Shown here: positions 35,144 to 46,861 of the stretch, piece after piece
Numbering within the stretch: the stretch's first letter is position 1
Layout of the letters: the number at the start of each line of letters is the position of its first letter
NCBI RefSeq assembly: GCF_000344685.1
Contig: NW_006920416.1
Span: 1,220,829-1,284,828 of the forward strand
Source: Gloeophyllum trabeum ATCC 11539
Taxonomy: Eukaryota; Basidiomycota; Agaricomycetes; Gloeophyllales; Gloeophyllaceae
Reading direction: 5' to 3'
Length of the DNA: 64,000 nucleotides
Notes under the pieces: model-generated
What the model was told of the DNA's origin: nothing
What the model saw: the letters and a program-made list of their open reading frames with translations, nothing else
Database searches by the model: none
Translations under genes and position numbers: made by a program

Positions 35144-35588
35144 CCTCGTCGCCTCGTAAAGGCACGATCTGGTTAGCCGAAAGCAGTGGTCCCTGCGGTG
35201 CAGGGACCACCCATCTTTGATTTTTTCCCGATGACTGGTAATAGGGTAATGAGGTAGAAAAGAAAAGAAAGAATATGATGTAGGGAAAAATAATCAAAGG
35301 AGGCTTCAGGCGCATACAGACATGCTCAATGCCAGTGCTGATAGACGAACAAGTACATACAACAACAGAGATGTGAAACAGGATTTGAAGAATACAGACT
35401 CAAAAAGGAGTATAATCACGATAGACAGCAGTGAAGAGGGAGCTGGGCAACAGACCTGTACAAACACACGACGCGAAGGGCAAAGTAAAGAAACGGGTGG
35501 GCACAGGGCACATGAAGTGCATGCCATTATTGGAACACACATAGCAGGCACGGGGCACAAGAAGTGCATGCCTGAAGGAATCGAGTGG
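35144..35588. other. Non-coding 3' part of the truncated YR element
   Basis: About 445 bp lie between the inverted repeat and the recombinase stop codon. No protein motif is seen. It is probably 3' untranslated or terminal sequence of the retroelement. Confidence 0.35.
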
Positions 35589-36383
35589 TCATGCTGCCGT
35601 AGGATCTCCGGTTGCCTGACCGCCGAAGACAAAAGCCTGTAAGATTACAGGATGCTTTCGGACATAGATCTCCCAGGCATTCGAGGACCAGCGGCCCATC
35701 CGACGAATATTTTCCGGTGTGACTCCAGTCATTGCTAGGAAAGTCGTACCGCCGCAGCGCATGGAATGGCCGGTCAACTTTGGTCGAAAACGTCGGAGCC
35801 TACGCATGAACCATTCTCGTGTCGGGACCGACCCATCTTCACGTAGCCAAAGTTGGGGTCGAAAACCAGCTAGGGCATCTCGAGAGGAGATGTAGGACGT
35901 GAATACTCTCACCGGGTCTGGTCTGTTCGACTGGGCTCGTATGAGGATGGAATTACTCTCAAAAAGATCAGCTTTATGTGTTGGTAGGGTGAATTGATAG
36001 TGACTGCGGTGGTATGTGACGTTGTCGCGGAGCGTAAGCTTTCGCGGGTCGCGCAGCACAGGATTGTCGGAGTGGACGAGTTCCCCTAGGCGCATCAATG
36101 CATAAAAGCCGGTGAAGACGAGTGCTAGGAATAGTTTGTCGTCATGCGAGGTTGAAGAGTGAAGGGCATCGTGGATGGTGCCGAGGTCGTCCACAGACAT
36201 AGGTTGGGCTCGCGAGACAGGTTGGCTGTAGCGCCGTTTGCACCCACGCAAAGTTCTCGATACAAGACGACTTTTGCGGGCTTCGCGAACGTGAGGAAAG
36301 TAAGACTCCAAGCCGCTGCATATTCCGGAAAGGTATGAGTCGACAGAGCGGGGTTCAATGTGGGCGGACATGTACGTGACATA
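35589..36383 (-). pseudogene. Tyrosine recombinase of YR retroelement 1, C-terminal part
   Basis: About 264 codons encode the catalytic half of a tyrosine recombinase. The box-1 arginine is in LMRLGELV. HSMRCGG supplies H-x-x-R, and GRWSSNAWEIYVRKHP supplies the W and the nucleophilic tyrosine. The protein would be complete if joined to the N-terminal half at 43174-43765, from which it is separated by an inserted DNA transposon. YR enzymes integrate DIRS/Ngaro-type elements and Cryptons. The RNase H remnant upstream shows this one belonged to a retroelement. Confidence 0.85.
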
Positions 36384-36435
36384 CATCAGGAAAACAGATA
36401 TATTACATAGTCATGGCCTTGACTATGAGTACACG

Positions 36436-37157
36436 AAATGCAATCCTCCCAACAAACCTGAGGACGCGCATTACGTAACGGGGCCCCGCGCAGCGCGAAG
36501 CGTCACTCCGCAGGGCAGCGCGGGGGTTAGCCTATGCCTGGCCGTATATAGATAACAGTAGACACTGTGTGCGATATATAAAATTGGACATCTTTATATG
36601 ATATATTCTTGTAGTGTAGATGGTAAGTGCCTTGTAGGGATTGGATTGCCTGATGCTCGAGCCCGCAGGTTCGATTCCCTAGCCGTGTGTTTTAGGCACC
36701 ATTTTTTTTCCGAGAGATTGTCAAGATGTATGCATCACTTGTAAATTAAACTCCTTACTCTTGGGGCTTCAATGTATTTCATCAGAACTTACAATACACT
36801 CCACACCATCCTGATATTATGCTGACAAGCATGTAGTTAGGGCAGGAGAAAAACTTTGATATCAGTGTGTCAAGAGTCACATCTGCCGCCTGCTGCGCAC
36901 CACTTTTTTATCCCAACGAGATTGTAATTCTCAGTACATATCACATAAAATACTTCGTATACCTCCCTACGTACTCTACATATGTATATGCATCGTTCTG
37001 GTGTCGAGACTCGGATTCAAATGGCCAGAGACCGTGGGAACGCAACATAGGCACTGCGCAGACTTGCCGCACAGCCGTCTGTGCAGTCACTTCACGATGG
37101 CCTCGACCTTCCTTTTACGGGCCCCGCGTCCTCAACTTTGTTGGGAGGATTGCATTT
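36436..37157. repeat. Nested 722-bp unit with 33-bp inverted ends
   Basis: The arms 36436-36468 and 37125-37157 are inverted copies with two mismatches in 33 bp. They share the words AATGCAATCCTCCCAACAAA and GAGGACGCG. Between them is non-coding sequence with a tRNA-like pol III module. It could be a non-autonomous foldback or MITE-like insertion or a subterminal structure of the host transposon. Confidence 0.6.
36612..36709 (+). ncRNA. tRNA-like sequence with pol III A box, B box and T8 terminator
   Basis: TAGTGTAGATGG at 36612 fits the A-box consensus. GGTTCGATTCC at 36668-36678 is a perfect B box 55 bp further on. Eight T residues at 36702-36709 would stop pol III. The part from GTGTAGATGG to GGCACC resembles a tRNA body, but the acceptor and T stems do not pair, so it is not a normal tRNA. 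A tRNA pseudogene or the head of a SINE-like RNA is possible. Confidence 0.45.
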
Positions 37158-37354
37158 AGTCTATGAGTACTACTGTGATGTATGTATGCGCGTCAAGTAT
37201 CCTTGTAGCTATTTGTAGGCACCGTAGGCCAAAGCATGCTCTCTAGAGGACGGCGTAGACTTCAAACGGTAGAGCAAAGTAATATATATTCATGCTAGTC
37301 TAGTACATATGCTACTAAACTCTACCGCAACCCATATGGGATCATCAAAGCATA

Positions 37355-40354
37355 TCAGTGCCATAACAGCCGTACTAAGCAAAACATGAATAGATCAGCC
37401 CATATATTCAGATAAAATACTCGACTTTGATCCAGAATCCTGTCAGAAATCCACTCAGCAGGAACTTTCGTGCCGAACTTTGGCAATAGGTGACAGCTCC
37501 GCACAACGCGATCCAACGGGATGACTTCAGCATGTGGCAAGTGATTGCGAGATGCCCGCGATACTGTGAAAAGGCCCCGGCCGGAGTCGTTCGAGCGTCG
37601 GAGAGGAGTGAACCACTCAACATACGCAAGTGCTTGAGCTTATCGAGGGCAAACTCTGAGATGAGAAGGTAGTGCAAAGATCACTCGCACCTGAGCAACG
37701 CGAAGCGCGGTCAAATCAGAGACATTGCTGGCTTCATTCGCCAGAACGAGTGCCGTGTCGGCACGAGAGGGAGTACCAGACCGACCGGGTCTTCCCTTTG
37801 AAGCGGGAGATGCACGAATGCGATCACTTGCTTGATTTGGTTCTAGCACAAGAAGGTCGGGGCGCCGGATTTTCACTTGCTTGTACACATCGAAGCGGTC
37901 CGCAACAGTCGGCGCGAGAATTGGGTGGTTGGAAGGGCCGGTTTTCTGCAGGTATTCAGTTAGGGCAGGCAGAAACTGGGTTGCTTTGAGGTCCTCAATG
38001 ATCTCTGAAGATTTCATCTGTGGAAATGTTGGCTTGCGAGGAAGGATGAGGCGACCGGACGGCTGCTGACCCGATGCTGGCTGCGTATCGTCTTCGTCGT
38101 CTGAGTTCGAATCTGCGTTATCCGCCGGGACGACTTGTTCAGATGCTGCTTCGGCACGCCGCCAATCCAAGTACGTAGTAAACGCACTATTCCTGCCGAT
38201 CGAGCCACCGCGTCATTTGTTCGGTATACTCCCGCTTGTTCGTGGCGCGATAGGCAGCTTTGGCGAAGTTGATATGTAGGCGTTCGGGAAGCTCGGTGCT
38301 GTATCCGTCTGCAGACCCACGGGACCTGATGGAGTCGATGTAGTGCAGTATCGCATGCATTTTTGGAAAGTTGAAATCGTCCCTCGTGCCAGACTGAAGA
38401 AAGATATCCTTATATTCATGGAATTCACGAAGAGCAGCTTGAAGCAAGTCTAGTGTCTCGTCAGTGTGGGTGTGAAATTGTGCATAATACGAAAAATCAA
38501 GCAGGGCTTGAGCTGCTTTGGCAACAGCCGGCTGGACTGCACCATTGACCACACCTATCAGCACCTTTTTGAGCTCGCGGGATTCGGTCCCAGTCCACTG
38601 CGAGATTCCCGAGATACCATGCGTGAAGTGACGAATGTCGGGATGATCGGTCATACGACTGAAGCGAGCATCCACTTCTTCTTTGCCCGCGATGCGGATG
38701 CACCACTGGACAAGATGGTCTTTGATGATACCCTTGTGCACCTGATGGAGGAGATCAGGCATAAAGCAGCGGTGGATATCGGTGTGCGGGAGATCGGTCC
38801 AACACGGTTTATCGACAGGGCGTAGACCTTCCTCCAGGTAGGCTCGAACGCGGCGACCAGTAGCTTTATGCTCGAGGATCTTCTTGGTCCGCTGAGCATC
38901 ACGATAGCGTAAGCCGTCAAGCAGTTCCCCTAGTTCCGTTGCGTCAACGAGGCACTGCGGGCATCGATTCTGTTTGCAGCATGCGATTAAGCAGCGCTCG
39001 GGGTGATCTGCAACGTACGCAGCCAAGATCGGGAACACCAATCGCACCCAGCGATCTGCGCAGACCATCTCAACGCCCTCCGAACCTGCTTTGACAAGGG
39101 ATTCAAGAATCCGCCGCATGCAGAAGTGGTATAGTTTGTACCCGACGGCCGACCTTGCTTTCTCAGAGATGCAGGCGAGTTCTGCCACAGGCAAGTATCC
39201 AATCAATATCATTGCATGTGACGAAGGGAGCCGCCGAGTTGCTTTCTCGATGTTCCCTATTGTTAGATATACCGGCCAGGCCTCTTTATCGCCCCGATGC
39301 CTTGATAACTGGGTCTTGTCCGAAGCCAGAATAACCGGCGCTACTGTCGCGCCAGGAGGAAGCTTCGACTATAGCAAACGTTCCCATGTAAGTCCCTCAA
39401 TTTCCATTCCTCGAATTATGAATATACTTACCTGTACGTCCCACCACCAATCACCTGTCCACATTTCATCATACATCCGGTTCCGCCCCGCAGCATCAGC
39501 ATATACACGTTCCGGTGCGTATGCCTGCTTTCCTGAGAATGCGGGATTCCCCATTAACTCGTGTATGCATTCTACAGGGTCCTGGTACCATAGCTCCACC
39601 TCTTCTTCCATCAGCCTTCCATCCTCTCCAAACTGATCACCTGCAATGGTTATGATCTCTTGTACCCATGGAGCGCCGGTTGCAGGTAACGCATCGATCT
39701 TGTCGTTCAGACTCTGCTTGTTTTTGTAGGATGGCTTCGTGCGATTCCGCGTCTAACATAAGAATGACACTGGTGAGAGCCATCAGATATGCATCACATG
39801 GCAGCACTTACTATTGACAGCTTCAGGAATTCATCTATCTGATTCTGCCCCACGTTCTTCGCCAACCAACGGGCCAATTCCCACTCCTCCTCGTCTACAA
39901 AAGGGTCCCAAACCGCTTGCCGCCGCTCCTCCTGCGTCCTTCGAAGCTTGTCAAATCTCGTTTCCTCCCGCCTCAATCCTTGCCCAGCAATCCCAGGAAA
40001 GCCCTCAACAAAGCGCTCCCTCCCAGTCACTGGCTCGCTGTCTTCCGCCTCTGGTTCAGGTGGATGCAGTCCATCAGCGCTGCTTGCAATGGTGCTATTG
40101 GGAGGTACAGGCAGGAGCGGACTACCGAGCTGATCTAGCCCAGTCGTAGAGTGACTGCTCGATGCCTGTTCATCAGGTAAGTCGTCTTCGTATACGCTTT
40201 CATTGTCGCTATCCCCATTGTTGCCGTAGTCTGCAATAGTGAAGGTCTTCAGCTTCGCGAGCCATTGCTGATGGCAGTCCTTTGTCCGTTGGATGTGCCG
40301 CTTCAGGCCACTGGTAGTCGGTACGTGTTTTCCACAAAATGTGCAAGCTGGCAT
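37355..40354 (-). pseudogene. Plavaka/KDZ-type transposase with one frameshift and one nonsense codon
   Basis: The exons are 40354-39812, 39752-39432 and 39368 onward. A C2H2 zinc finger opens the protein (CTFCGKHVPTTSGLKRHIQ). The core shows the hallmarks of basidiomycete Plavaka transposases in order: LSRHRGDKEAWPVYLTIGNI, GYLPVAEL, AAYVADHPERCLIACC, DIHRCFMPDLLHQVHKGI, ISQWTGTESRELKKV and PERLHINFAKAAYRATNKREY. The frame shifts by one base near 38187 after TRWLDRQE and resumes at FTTYLDWRRAEAA. A TAA at 37640-37642 precedes the conserved C-terminal end (AYVEWFTPLR ... VRSCHLLPKF). Otherwise about 920 codons are intact, so decay is recent, or the two changes are sequencing errors. Confidence 0.88.
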
Positions 40355-40616
40355 TATCGAAGGGACATGTTGGTTAGCTCCCCGGTGCTGTCAGGATCAA
40401 GTTCGTCGGTGCTTTCGGTGCTTTCCGACCGCGCTGCCGGCGGCCGCTGGCATGCGCATTGTGCGCGGTGTGCGAATTGCATCGTAAGCGACGTTGCCAT
40501 CGCATTGGCACCGGCTGAGCACCGGTAAGTTCTAGAAACTGTTTGCTGCATAATCGCCGGATTATAAAGTGACGTACCTTTCCAACAGCACATTGCCTGC
40601 AAGTCCCTTGTTTTCC

Positions 40617-42883
40617 ATGTCTCATAATAAGAAACGGCGCTCTGAGCTTGACTCACTACTGCAGGATGCTGGTGCTTCACGAGGGCTCGGTAAACGGCCC
40701 CACAAAGCATCGGCGAAGCAGTCTGAGAACGGTGAGGATGTGCGAACCTTAAAATACTTGATAGTGTTGCTGACCAGGCTCCAGACTGGGATTCTAAAAT
40801 CCAGAATTTGCAGAAACAGGCTCGCATTGGGCAGGCTCAGCTACGTAAACGCCAGGCCAGAGAGGAAGCGAACGGATTCAGGGATTATGAGGATCTGTGT
40901 ACGGATGCCTCTCCATTCGAGTATGCTTATGCTTATGTTTGCCTGTCATGTCCAGCACCTGAGTCGGAAGAAGAGGACATTGATATACCAAACCCCGAGA
41001 GCATGGTAACTGTATCATAAGACTTGGAAATATCTAAATGGCATCCTAACGCTTGCACTGCAGTTCACCGTCCGAAGGATAGAGCCGAAGTCTCAGTCGG
41101 TATGCCGCCGTGCGGGTAAAGAGAACCAACCTTTAAAACAAGGAGGACGTGCCGTAAGTTTGATTGTCAGATTCCAAAGCGCTAATGCTGATTTGTAACT
41201 CTTGACAGGACTAGACAGCTGCGGGTCAGGTACCTGGAAAGAAACTCATCCGTCGAGCGGGTCACATTCCCCCATCTGTGGCTCATACCAGTATGCCTCC
41301 TCGCCATCACTCGTCTTCTCAACAACCGCTCTTTGATGGTACGGGAAGCGATAACGAGAGGTATGTTCTATACTATCCTGTCACGTTTCCGTGACAAGTT
41401 TACATCCAGATACAGTTCCGCCTCGAAAGCCACCGAGTCATATGATGCTCAGGACGAGGATGGTGACCCAGATGAGGAACCGCAGCTGCGACCTCCTCGT
41501 CGGCACCACCAAGTCCTCTTGTTGCCTGATCCATTTGAAAGCCAACCTTCTACTCCGCACCCTCGCTCTCTGTTGCCGGACATGGCGACCGCGGAGATAT
41601 CCCCTGACGCCCACCATCGGATGGAAACCGAAGATCCGAATGTGTCCGACAATGATGGATCTGCGGCTCGCACTTTGCGTGATTTGGATCATGTCAACCT
41701 CCACGCCCAGCCTGCCCCAGCCGAGAACCGCAAGCGGTCAGCTCCACCTCGTTCATCCAGCCCTTCTGGTCTCCGCGTGGTCAAGGCTCAGAAGATACGC
41801 TCAGGGGCTAGTCGCGGCAGGCCGCGTGGTAAGGATTGGGACTTATTAACCTGAAAGATTCTCGATGACGCCTGGGGTCACTTCCGGGCGCGCGTCTCGA
41901 CCGAGTATCCATTCCCGGGAGATGAAGATCAACAATGGGCGGGGCAAGCGTGGGTGAAGGCGTGTCGTTCTAAGGGTGTGGAGATGGAACTGGAAGAGGA
42001 GCTAGCGAAGACTGTAAGTCTCCGTCTTTCTCTTAATCATCCGGCTGTCTTATTCCACTTCATGTATGACAACACAGATCATCCAACGTGGTTCCCAAAT
42101 CCGTGGTAGACTCAAGGATCGGGCTGAGCTCGCTGTTCCCAAGGCATATGGCCTTCGCGTGGGGACCAGTCAAGATGATTTGCGAGCGAACCGGGACAAG
42201 GTTGCAAAGCTTGTCGGGGCAGATCCGACGTTTTACTATCTAGTAAGTTGCTTTAATGTTCACTTGGGCGATCCAAGTTCATATCCAGCTGTAGAACCCA
42301 GAATCGCGGTGGCGAATGTATGAGCACCCGATCATCCAGGATGTTATCAATGATATATGGTTTCATAATAAGCGCGATACCGGTGTGCGTTATTCCGAAT
42401 GCTTCAAACGCGGTATCCCTCTCGTGACGATCGCACTCGTCCTCACAGCGGTGAGTCTTACTCATCTTCAAAACATGATGTCATACTTAAGCTGGAAATA
42501 GGTGCAAGCTGTTCTCGAGGAATGGACGACTGGCCTACGAGTTCAATCCGAGTTCAGCGAGCGCGCCTATAAGGAAGCCTTCGAGAAGCATTGGCGTCGC
42601 TTGGAGAAGTTTCGCAAGGATACACGCCAGTTGCGCGTCCTGAAGCATATTCGTATGCAACTACTCATGAATGCCAGGTGAGTGTGGTGCATTCAAAAGT
42701 GTCTCGTGGCCTGACATATGTCCTTCATCCAGAAAGCATGCCGGTGCCCCTGCTGATGATAAAGGAGATGAGGAGCCTCTCATCAACCACGATGAAATCC
42801 GTGCAGTGCTGGAGGATTGGAAAGGTCGTCTTGGCAACGGTCCTGATGGCTACAACTTGCCAGAGAGTTTGGATGATGAGTAG
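40617..42883 (+). pseudogene. DUF6532-like accessory gene of the transposon, one nonsense codon
   Basis: A multi-exon plus-strand gene starts with MSHNKKRRSELDSLLQDAG and ends at 42883. The N-terminal half is charged and low in complexity. The C-terminal half has a helical domain: FRARVSTEYPFPGDEDQQW, then EHPIIQDVINDIWFHNKRDTG, TIALVLTAVQAVLEEWTTG and FEKHWRRLEKF. This pattern resembles DUF6532, a domain of unknown function from basidiomycete proteins; I make that match from memory. A TGA at 41852-41854 interrupts the frame just before KILDDAWGHF. The conserved domain lies after it. Divergent placement within the transposon borders suggests it is part of the element. Confidence 0.7.
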
Positions 42884-43173
42884 ATAGAAATCTGAGTACA
42901 TGTCTGACAACTAATGTTCTCGCTATGTGATGCTCATTGTATTATGGAGGCTATGTGGCCCTACAGAGCATCCATGTTATGGAGGTTATATATCAGATGG
43001 TTTCATCTACTATTATCTATAATGAAATTCTCTGTGGCTATTATGACCTACAGGAGCACTATGGAGGGCCCTTGCCCACCTACTGAAGTCTACAAAACAG
43101 GGGTTTGCCAAAATATCTACAAGCACTATAGAACCTACATTGTCCTATGATGTTTATTGTCTTTTTCCTGATG

Positions 43174-43765
43174 TAGAAACTGAGTGTTTCTTCAGTTGGC
43201 TCGATGGGGAACGTGTGCATTTTACAGAATGTGATATAGGAGTTGAGTGCAGATGTGTACGACAACTTAGAGCTGTCGTCGAGAGAGAAACCAAGGGCGA
43301 TTGAGCGTTCATAACGGAGCTGCTCCAGTGTCCAGGCCTTTCGGAGCGGCTGCCTGGACGTTGGCGAAGTTTCAATCATTGTTGCGCTACCCCCAGCGCA
43401 TCCCAAAGGTATAGATCTGGAGACCGGGCACTAATTGGAGTGCGGTGTCATTCTCAAAACGCGAGAGGGCATCAGCAACCTTGTTTTCAACCCCTGGAAT
43501 ATGTGCGACCCTTCACTCCACATTGTTGTCCAACATCACGTTGACAGACGAAATCAAGATGTGATTGTAGCCCGGTAGCGCTCTGAGAGTGTCATAGATA
43601 GACACCGTGTTTGAGCTGTCTGTAAAAATGAAAACCTTCGGTGGCCGAGGGGTTTGTCGTGCTGCATTGTGAAAAGCCGAGCAGACCGCTAACGCCTCGA
43701 AAAAGAAAATATGATTGTTCGGGGAATTAGGTGGCAAATGCGCCTGGAATGCTATTCGATGACAT
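43174..43765 (-). pseudogene. RNase H remnant and N-terminal half of YR 1
   Basis: From high to low coordinates, an RNase H C-terminal part is visible (FFFEALAVCSAFHNAARQ, KVFIFTDSSNTVSIYD, WRVAHIPGVENKVADALSRF). It is followed by the recombinase N-terminal domain (RQPLRKAWTLEQLRYERS, SYTSALNSYITFCKMH, PTEETLSFY). The reverse transcriptase that should precede is missing beyond 43765. A shift of frame separates RNase H and recombinase near 43395. The element is therefore 5'-truncated. Confidence 0.8.
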
Positions 43766-45545
43766 CATACCTTAGCTAGACCTTTAATGTGAAGGACTTA
43801 CAGCTGTTTGCAGATTGATGGGCCCACTTTTCAAAAATCATTTACAGTCGGACCACGTCAGACAAGCAATTGTATGTCCCTGAGAGACGGAAATCAGACC
43901 ATCAGGACTTCCCTACCTTCTTCCAACGTCCCTGGGACCCACTGCCACCCACTCCGACTATACGTGATTTTCTGAATTGGTCCTCTATCGATCTGCAAAA
44001 GGCTGTAAAGGATTAGATAGAGAGTTTGCGATGCAACACACCGTGCGAAAGTGGCATTGCGCGCGCCACCCTGGACGTTGCGCAGGCAAACACAGCTGCA
44101 CACCATTGTTCATGTATTTGAAGATAACATCTGGGGACTGTAACACGCACTACAGTTTCTATGTACTGTAAGATTACATGCACATACTTGTCATCCCAGT
44201 ATGCCAATGTGCAGTGTTCAACCCAGTCATAAATATTCCTCGCCGGGGTCCCTGTGGGAACATATTGATAAGCCTGTGCAAGTCAATGTGCATCCTGCTG
44301 TCCAAACCTAGCGGGCCGACAACTCATAGAGACTAAAGTTTCATTTGATACGAAGAGTGACACTACACGACAGGAGTAACTAGCGCACAACTCAGCTGCA
44401 AGATATGCCTTGTTACTTGACCTCAGGACACAGTCTACTTCTCCGCTGCGCTGCGCAATGTCCCATGTGGTGCGCGCAACGCCAATTTCGTATGGTGTGT
44501 TGCATCGCAAACTCTCTGATAGACCACATCCGGCCGATGTATCCCCATAGAGTCCCTAAATAGCAAGCATCCCGATCGGCTGGTATCCGTGCCATCCTAA
44601 GAGGCTCTGGTGATGGTGTGCGGACAAATCCTCGATATTGTTTCCTGGGCTGCGGCAGGTCAACAAATCGAGTCGTTTAGGTGGCATAGCCTTGTTTCTT
44701 CTGCCATAGGCACCCCGCAACAGGCGGCCGAAGTGAGGGATGTCTGGCAGACGTCTTGGGGATGGCCCCGGCATCTGTCCGAGTCGGGCGTCGGACGGGA
44801 GTGATCTTGATGCCGTTGATGGGCAGTCCCGACACCTACCTCTTTCGGCAGGGACCTGGTTGTGGACGCTAATCCTGATGGCTTGCCACCCTTTGCAATG
44901 CCACTCAGCTGTCCCATGTACACAGTCATCTTATATTCATCTAGGTAGTATTATTAGTCTACAGTACATATTTGATAATCTCCTCATGTGGGGGAATACA
45001 TGCATCAATGTATCGCCTGTGGGTATATACAGCTACTCGAGTGCAAAGCAGCGCAAGCCGCGTGCCTCTCGGGCCCTAACGCCGTGACACTGTGCAGCGG
45101 GAACGATACGAGACAGCGGACAGTGTGCTGCTGGGACGCGTGTAAGTCCAGACACGGATAATAGTAATTTCCCTCGGTGGCTGAGAAACAGTGATGGCTA
45201 TTTCACACAATTGTGAGCGCGACAGGTGATGAGTAACCCTTGGATATGCTGCAAAACATCACATAAGATGTATAATTTCAATTTCCAAACAATTCGCAAA
45301 ATTCTCCGGAAAGCAGGGACAGGACAGACTTAGTACAGCGCAATTTACACTTCGGTTACGAGTCCTAACGCACAACGAGTGCGCAAACGCGCCAGAAAGC
45401 AGTGCCACCTCATCACCCCAGGAGATGTCACTCGGGATGTATTGCAGGCATCCGGGGGCATTGTAAATACATTTCTACATATCCCCAGATGCCCTGTAAA
45501 GCCTAACCGCGGTGTTATAACATCAACAAATTAGTGCTTATTACT
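43766..45545. other. Non-coding repeat-derived stretch
   Basis: About 1.8 kb between the truncated YR element and the right inverted-repeat arm carry no recognisable gene. A foldback of two ~67-bp arms (44020-44086, 44451-44518) is the only clear structure. Confidence 0.45.
44020..44518. repeat. Foldback: two ~67-bp inverted arms around a 364-bp spacer
   Basis: The arms share AGAGTTTGCGATGCAACACA and the words ATTGCGCGC-like and GTTGCGCAG-like in inverted orientation, with roughly ten mismatches. They can form a long hairpin. No transposase lies between them. Confidence 0.65.
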
Positions 45546-46118
45546 ATTCGAGCTCTCATTGGCCAGACAGCCTCTCTCGGCCGTCTCCGAGGAGCGCTGG
45601 GATATATCCGCCGCATATCTCCCACTACATTAAATACGAAAATGGAGGTAAAACCATTTCTTGCACCATCGTTTGTATTCCTATATGTCTTAAAGAGTCT
45701 ACTAAATGCATTTAGCTCCAGTTACATTGCGCATTGATGTATGTACCGATGCACGATGTCCAGGCTATTTAATATATATTATATTACGATGGATTGGCAT
45801 CTATCCCAATATCCTTTAATTAATCCCTCATCCCGAGCTGTGTCAGGTATACCAAGTAAGCTTAAAGTACGCACCAAGGCAGCATTATGTAGGAGAAAAT
45901 ACATGATTTAGTATCTCTCCCTGCGGTCTCGAGATGGTCGGCCAGAGCCTCTGGTGATACTCTGCAGAGGTTAGGGATTTCTCATGCAATTTGAATACAT
46001 CTAATTTTGGATTAAAGGGAGAAGCATCCGACAGATGAAGCCTACCTAGTCCTTTTAGTCCTTCACATTTATGGGCTATCTAAGTTATTATGTCATTAAA
46101 TCACTCCTGCCTAAGGTG
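45546..46118 (-). repeat. Right arm of the 573-bp inverted repeat
   Basis: It is the reverse complement of 34571-35143. Several differences are C-to-T or G-to-A changes at CG sites of the left copy (for example GCGTGAG to GCATGAG), as expected if this copy was methylated. It borders the 3' side of the second YR retroelement. Confidence 0.85.
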
Positions 46119-46861
46119 GCAGAGAGTAATGTAAAAATGTCACACACAGGTAACACTATCCGATCCGCATGCATCTGTCATGTGTCTGTCACACCCTAGA
46201 GCCCGTGGAGTTCTGTCAAATCTACCATACAAGCACTTCACAAGCCTGCAGCTATTATCAGGTAGGCACAGGATGTTCACACATGCGGGAACTACTTTCT
46301 CCAGGCAAGCCCATATATGCTGGGGCCATGTAGGCTGGCAGATCTACACATCAGGTGGCCATCAGACCTCTTCACAGACCATCTGTATGGTATATAATAC
46401 ATATACGTACCAACCTGCTAAGCTCCTTGTAGCATACTTCTCGAGATTTTGGAGTTCTGTAAAAAATCTGACTTCTACAGAACCCCCCCAATGAAAGTAC
46501 CTTGTGACTAGCAAGGTCTCAGGACTGCGGGAAATCATCCTTCCCACGGTGTAGTTGTTTGCGGTTGTTTGTGGCCATAGCCGGTGGCACACTATGCAGG
46601 CGAGTCCGAGTCTGCCGCTGAGTCTGCATATACCACAAAGCCAACCAGACAACGCTGCAAAGCGCGATTGAAGGCACGCTGGCTGCTATAGAATGGGAGG
46701 CCATGCCCTGGAATAACAGTCCAGCCTCGTCTTTCGCCCGAGGGAAGACGGCTCTGGCTACGTAGAGGTTGGGTGAGAACCAATGAAGGTTCGGATGCGG
46801 GGCAAGGCGATACACACACCCACCATCATCAGCGTAGACGAACGCGGCAGCCTTGCGCCGC
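46119..46861. other. Region 3' of the second YR retroelement
   Basis: It probably contains the 3' terminal repeats of the element. A minus-strand open stretch without ATG (about 46519-46860, with AAFVYADDGG and a hydrophobic segment IALCSVVWLALWYM) follows the recombinase in another frame. I found no split direct repeat shared with the 5' side by eye. Confidence 0.35.

Larger units (their letters stand above)
36384..43173. mobile_element. Plavaka-type DNA transposon, 6,790 bp, CATCAGGAAAA ends, TA target duplication
   Basis: Both ends carry CATCAGGAAAA in inverted orientation and are flanked by a TA dinucleotide (36382-36383 and 43174-43175). Removing the element plus one TA joins the two halves of a recombinase reading frame exactly, which fixes the borders. 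It contains two divergent genes: a transposase on the minus strand and a DUF6532-like gene on the plus strand, their start codons ~260 bp apart. Both show inactivating lesions, so this copy is probably immobile unless helped in trans. A smaller inverted-repeat unit sits near the left end. Confidence 0.88.

Noticed and set aside
34571..46118. Reading the 573-bp inverted repeats as terminal repeats of a DIRS element
   Set aside because: The enclosed YR element is 5'-truncated and its expected gag and RT are absent, so the arms cannot be tied to it.
46519..46860. Possible fourth protein of the YR retroelement after the recombinase
   Set aside because: There is no ATG start and no recognised domain; only one hydrophobic segment, so it was not called.
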